Made by a program: the position numbers and the translations under genes
Shown: positions 60,940-64,000 of the stretch, piece after piece
Numbering within the stretch: the first letter of the stretch is position 1
Layout of the letters: each line of letters opens with the position of its first letter
NCBI GenBank assembly: GCA_000759755.1
Contig: BBMW01000016.1
Location: forward strand, 101,575-165,574
Source: Citrobacter werkmanii NBRC 105721
GTDB taxonomy: Bacteria; Pseudomonadota; Gammaproteobacteria; Enterobacterales; Enterobacteriaceae
DNA: 64,000 nucleotides
Direction: 5' to 3'
Notes under the pieces: generated by a model
Told to the model about the DNA's origin: nothing
Database searches by the model: none
Seen by the model: the letters and a program-made list of their open reading frames with translations, nothing else

Positions 60940-62618
60940 TCCTGCTGCTGTGCAGCACATCTACCTTTGCCGGATTATTTGACGCGCCCGGCCGCTCGCA
61001 GTTTGTTCCTGCCGATCGGGCGTTTGTTTTTGATTTTCAGCAAAACCAACACGATCTGAACCTCTCATGGCAGGTAAAAGATGGCTACTATCTCTATCGC
61101 AAACAGATAAGCATTACGCCATCTCAGGCCGATATTGCCGAGGTAAAACTGCCGCCAGGCGTCTGGCATGAAGATGAGTTTTACGGCAAAAGTGAGATTT
61201 ACCGTAAACAGTTGAATATTCCGGTCACGGTTAATCAGGCCGCATCTGGCGCAACATTAACCGTCACTTATCAAGGGTGTGCCGACGCCGGTTTTTGCTA
61301 TCCGCCGGAAACGAAAACAGTACCCTTAAGTGAAGTGTCAGTTGCTGCCGGGGGTGCTCCAGCTCCTGTCACTGAAGCCCCGGAAGAGAAACCACAGCCC
61401 GCAGCCCAACTTCCCTTTTCCGCACTGTGGGCATTGCTAATCGGCATTGGCATCGCTTTCACGCCCTGCGTACTGCCGATGTATCCGCTGATTTCCGGCA
61501 TCGTGCTGGGCGGCAAGCAACGGTTATCAACCGGGCGAGCGCTGCTGCTGACGTTTATCTACGTCCAGGGAATGGCGCTCACCTATACTGCGCTGGGTCT
61601 GGTTGTTGCCGCCGCCGGATTACAGTTTCAGGCGGCGTTACAGCATCCTTATGTTCTGATCGGTCTTGCCATCATCTTTACGCTGCTGGCTCTGTCTATG
61701 TTCGGCCTGTTCACGCTGCAACTCCCTTCCTCATTGCAAACGCGCCTCACGTTGCTGAGTAACCGCCAGCAAGGCGGCTCTCCCGGTAGCGTCTTTACGA
61801 TGGGGGCGATTGCGGGTCTCATCTGTTCTCCTTGCACAACAGCGCCGCTAAGCGCGATTTTGCTGTATATCGCTCAGAGCGGAAATATGTGGCTGGGAGG
61901 CGGTACGCTGTATCTGTACGCGCTGGGGATGGGCTTACCACTGATGTTGATTACCGTCTTTGGCAACCGCCTGCTGCCTAAGAGCGGTCCATGGATGGAA
62001 CAGGTTAAAACCGCTTTCGGCTTTGTCATTCTGGCGCTTCCCGTCTTCTTGCTTGAACGCATCATTGGCGACGTATGGGGCGTGCGCCTGTGGTCGCTGT
62101 TGGGCGTCGCGTTCTTTAGCTGGGCATTCATTACCAGCCTGCAGACAAAGCACGCCTGGATGCGCATCGTGCAGATTGTCCTGTTAGCCGCAGCGCTTGT
62201 CAGTGTACGTCCATTGCAGGACTGGGCGTTTGGCACGCCGCATGCTCAAACCCAGACACACCTTAACTTCACGCCGGTGGCCTCGGTGGAGGCGTTAAAT
62301 CAGGCGCTGGCACAAGCTAAAGGCAGGCCCGTCATGTTGGATCTGTATGCCGACTGGTGCGTGGCCTGTAAGGAGTTTGAGAAGTACACCTTCAGCGATC
62401 CGCAGGTTCAGCAAGCGCTAGGCGACACAGTGCTTTTACAGGCGGACGTAACTGCAAACAATGCCAAGGATGTCGCTCTCCTGAAACATCTACAGGTTTT
62501 AGGTTTGCCCACTATCCTGTTTTTTGATGCCGAGGGTAAAGAGCATCCGGAGGCTCGGGTAACGGGCTTTATGGATGCAGCGGCCTTCAGCGCACATTTG
62601 CGCGATCGTCAACCGTGA
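60915..62618 (+). CDS. dsbD: Thiol:disulfide interchange protein DsbD
   Basis: DsbD (567 aa, DipZ) carries electrons from cytoplasmic thioredoxin to periplasmic DsbC and DsbG and cytochrome maturation. Signal peptide to about residue 19; the alpha domain with CADAGFCYP; eight membrane helices with Cys in [10 protein letters not shown] and SPCTTAP; and the gamma domain thioredoxin motif WCVACKEF. Starts inside cutA. Confidence 0.97.
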   Translation: MAQRILTLILLLCSTSTFAGLFDAPGRSQFVPADRAFVFDFQQNQHDLNLSWQVKDGYYLYRKQISITPSQADIAEVKLPPGVWHEDEFYGKSEIYRKQLNIPVTVNQAASGATLTVTYQGCADAGFCYPPETKTVPLSEVSVAAGGAPAPVTEAPEEKPQPAAQLPFSALWALLIGIGIAFTPCVLPMYPLISGIVLGGKQRLSTGRALLLTFIYVQGMALTYTALGLVVAAAGLQFQAALQHPYVLIGLAIIFTLLALSMFGLFTLQLPSSLQTRLTLLSNRQQGGSPGSVFTMGAIAGLICSPCTTAPLSAILLYIAQSGNMWLGGGTLYLYALGMGLPLMLITVFGNRLLPKSGPWMEQVKTAFGFVILALPVFLLERIIGDVWGVRLWSLLGVAFFSWAFITSLQTKHAWMRIVQIVLLAAALVSVRPLQDWAFGTPHAQTQTHLNFTPVASVEALNQALAQAKGRPVMLDLYADWCVACKEFEKYTFSDPQVQQALGDTVLLQADVTANNAKDVALLKHLQVLGLPTILFFDAEGKEHPEARVTGFMDAAAFSAHLRDRQP

Positions 62619-62654
62619 GCGACACTTGCAAAAGGAAATACGGAGGAGAATACC

Positions 62655-63230
62655 GTGCAACGTGAAGATGTCCTGGGAGAAGCCCTGAAATTACTTGAGG
62701 TTCAAGGGATAGCCAATACCACGCTGGAAATGGTGGCCGAACGTATCGATTATCCGCTTGATGAACTACAGCGCTTTTGGCCAGATAAAGAGGCCATCCT
62801 GTATGATGCGTTACGTTACCTCAGCCAGCGGGTGGATATCTGGCGGCGTCAGCTTTTGCTGGATGAGACCCTGAGCGCTGAACAGAAATTACTGGCACGC
62901 TACAGCGCGCTATCCGAATGCGTGAGCAATAATCGCTATCCCGGCTGCCTGTTCATTGCCGCCTGCACGTTTTATCCCGATCCTGGACATCCAATCCACC
63001 AGTTAGCCGACCAACAAAAAAAAGCAGCGCATGACTTCACTCATGAGCTACTGACTACGCTGGAAGTTGACGACCCGGCCATGGTCGCCAAACAGATGGA
63101 ACTGGTGCTGGAGGGATGTCTGAGCCGCATGCTGGTGAATCGTAGCCATGCTGATGTCGAAACGGCACACCGTCTGGCGGAAGATATTCTGCGCTTTGCC
63201 CAGTGCCGTATGGGTGGCGCGCTAACCTAA
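62655..63230 (+). CDS. yjdC: TetR-family regulator YjdC (GTG start)
   Basis: YjdC (191 aa) is a TetR-type regulator close to the E. coli protein. The N-terminal helix-turn-helix region is [20 protein letters not shown] with [15 protein letters not shown] (about residues 8-42); the ligand domain follows. GTG start at 62655 follows GGAGGAG, matching E. coli. Target unknown. It ends at the tRNA-Phe region. Confidence 0.93.
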   Translation: MQREDVLGEALKLLEVQGIANTTLEMVAERIDYPLDELQRFWPDKEAILYDALRYLSQRVDIWRRQLLLDETLSAEQKLLARYSALSECVSNNRYPGCLFIAACTFYPDPGHPIHQLADQQKKAAHDFTHELLTTLEVDDPAMVAKQMELVLEGCLSRMLVNRSHADVETAHRLAEDILRFAQCRMGGALT

Positions 63231-63496
63231 GCGAACAGGCCCGTCCAGGCCGAAGTGAGTGAGCATCAGTCGCTGAAAACGCACCATCGCCACGGTGGTG
63301 CGAAATAATCTGTTAACCGCCCTGGTCAGCGTTTTATTAAAATGCAGCGAATTACTCTTTTGCTATATAGCCCTCTTCTTTCGCTCAGCATTCCCTGTCG
63401 ACATCATGACGGTCTGGAAGATTTGTGCAAACTTCAGGCACAAACGCACAGATTGCCGCAATATTAAGCGGTTGAACCGTTTTTCCTGAAATTTGA
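63231..63496. other. Intergenic region between yjdC and tRNA-Phe
   Basis: About 265 bases without a gene I can name. On the minus strand an open frame of about 44 codons ends at 63222, inside the yjdC 3' end, with no ribosome site or start I trust; it may be chance or a gene remnant. The promoter for the tRNA is at 63497. Confidence 0.45.
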
Positions 63497-63525
63497 TTGA
63501 CTGACAGACGTGAATACGGTTTAAT
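63497..63525 (+). promoter_or_regulatory. Promoter of the tRNA-Phe gene
   Basis: TTGACT, 17-base spacer, TTTAAT, followed by the GC-rich discriminator GCGCCCC, as for stable RNA promoters. It lies 10 bases before the tRNA. Confidence 0.85.
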
Positions 63526-63535
63526 GCGCCCCGTT

Positions 63536-63611
63536 GCCCGGATAGCTCAGTCGGTAGAGCAGGGGATTGAAAATCCCCGTGTCCTTGGTTCGATTCCGAG
63601 TCTGGGCACCA
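63536..63611 (+). tRNA. pheU: tRNA-Phe (anticodon GAA)
   Basis: A 76-base tRNA: GCCCGGATAGCTCAGTCGGT 5' end, anticodon loop TTGAAAA (GAA), T arm GGTTCGATTCC, encoded CCA. In E. coli pheU lies beside yjdC, so position supports that name; the copy is identical in sequence type to pheV. Confidence 0.97.
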
Positions 63612-63622
63612 CTATTTAAAGA

Positions 63623-63646
63623 ACCCGCCCACAAGGCGGGTTTTTG
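63623..63646 (+). terminator. Terminator of tRNA-Phe
   Basis: ACCCGCC-CACAA-GGCGGGT followed by TTTT, directly after the tRNA. Confidence 0.88.
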
Positions 63647-63896
63647 CTTTTGTAGTTTCTGATAGCTTCCAGCCGATCGTTTTACTCTATTTCTGACCCA
63701 CCACCTCTCACCAACTCCACACGCAAACTCAATCTCGCAGTTAGCAGCCAACTTCAGTAAGCAGACACCAGGGATACTATATAAAAATGGGATTCAGCGT
63801 GACGGGACGTACAGAGGTGGACGATCTTGGGCGACCGTACCCGTTGCTCAGTCTCGTGCGCGGGTAGCAGGACAAGCTTTTGCGTGGTGCGGAATT
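63647..63896. other. Non-coding region downstream of tRNA-Phe
   Basis: About 250 bases with no recognisable gene. tRNA-Phe 3' ends are common integration sites for islands; I see no copy of the tRNA 3' end here and no integrase. A 26-codon frame at 63787-63867 has no ribosome site. Confidence 0.45.
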
Positions 63897-63978
<82 letters not shown>

Positions 63979-64000
63979 AGGTTTCATTTCGTACAGACGT

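Noticed and set aside
63787-63867. 26-codon frame after tRNA-Phe
   Set aside because: No ribosome site at a useful distance and no recognised similarity. Some resemblance to a GTP-cyclase-like N-terminus is too weak to claim.

Overview
This window is chromosomal DNA from an enteric gammaproteobacterium, most likely Citrobacter of the C. freundii complex. Gene order follows the 94-95 minute region of E. coli K-12 (rpsF/priB to pheU), read in the opposite orientation, and the proteins are very close to their E. coli counterparts. The Citrobacter assignment rests on the ampR-ampC pair between frdD and blc (E. coli has no ampR there), on an AmpC of the CMY-2/C. freundii type, and on ecnR beside the entericidin genes. 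Species level is inference.

Layout. 1-3.5 kb: 5' part of priB and rpsF (minus strand), then two transporter genes absent from K-12 here (a TSUP-family permease and an MFS transporter) flanking yjfY. 3.6-10.3 kb: the complete L-ascorbate regulon, ulaABCDEF divergent from ulaG and followed by the repressor ulaR. 10.3-13.7 kb: yjfP, bsmA, yjfN, aidB. 13.8-17.5 kb: rlmB-rnr-nsrR. 17.7-29.7 kb: purA, yjeT and the long minus-strand cluster nnr-tsaE-amiB-mutL-miaA-hfq-hflX-hflK-hflC. 29.7-34.5 kb: queG, three tRNA-Gly genes with an ERIC-like repeat between the first two, orn, rsgA, psd. 34.5-40.7 kb: mscM, a small AT-rich island with a lysozyme-like protein and the membrane protein YjeO, and yjeM. 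40.9-52.6 kb: epmA, frdABCD, ampR/ampC, blc, gdx (sugE) with a guanidine-II riboswitch, ecnR, ecnAB, efp, epmB, yjeJ. 52.7-64 kb: yjeI, groSL, yjeH, fxsA, aspA, dcuA, cutA, dsbD, yjdC and tRNA-Phe, which is followed by about 250 bases without a recognisable gene and a REP pair.

How the genes work together. aspA, dcuA and frdABCD support anaerobic fumarate respiration: aspartate import, deamination to fumarate, fumarate reduction. epmA, epmB and efp give EF-P and two enzymes of its lysine modification. ula genes import and degrade ascorbate. AmpR/AmpC is an inducible cephalosporinase unit. nnr-tsaE-amiB-mutL-miaA-hfq-hflXKC combines metabolite repair, tRNA modification, cell-wall hydrolysis, mismatch repair, RNA chaperoning and membrane-protease control. 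groSL has a clear sigma-32 promoter.

The least explained part is the pair at 37857-38887: a signal-less protein with lysozyme/transglycosylase-like motifs, overlapping by one base with a small three-helix membrane protein. It could be a cell-wall toxin with its immunity protein. No prophage, complete insertion sequence, CRISPR array or integrase was seen.
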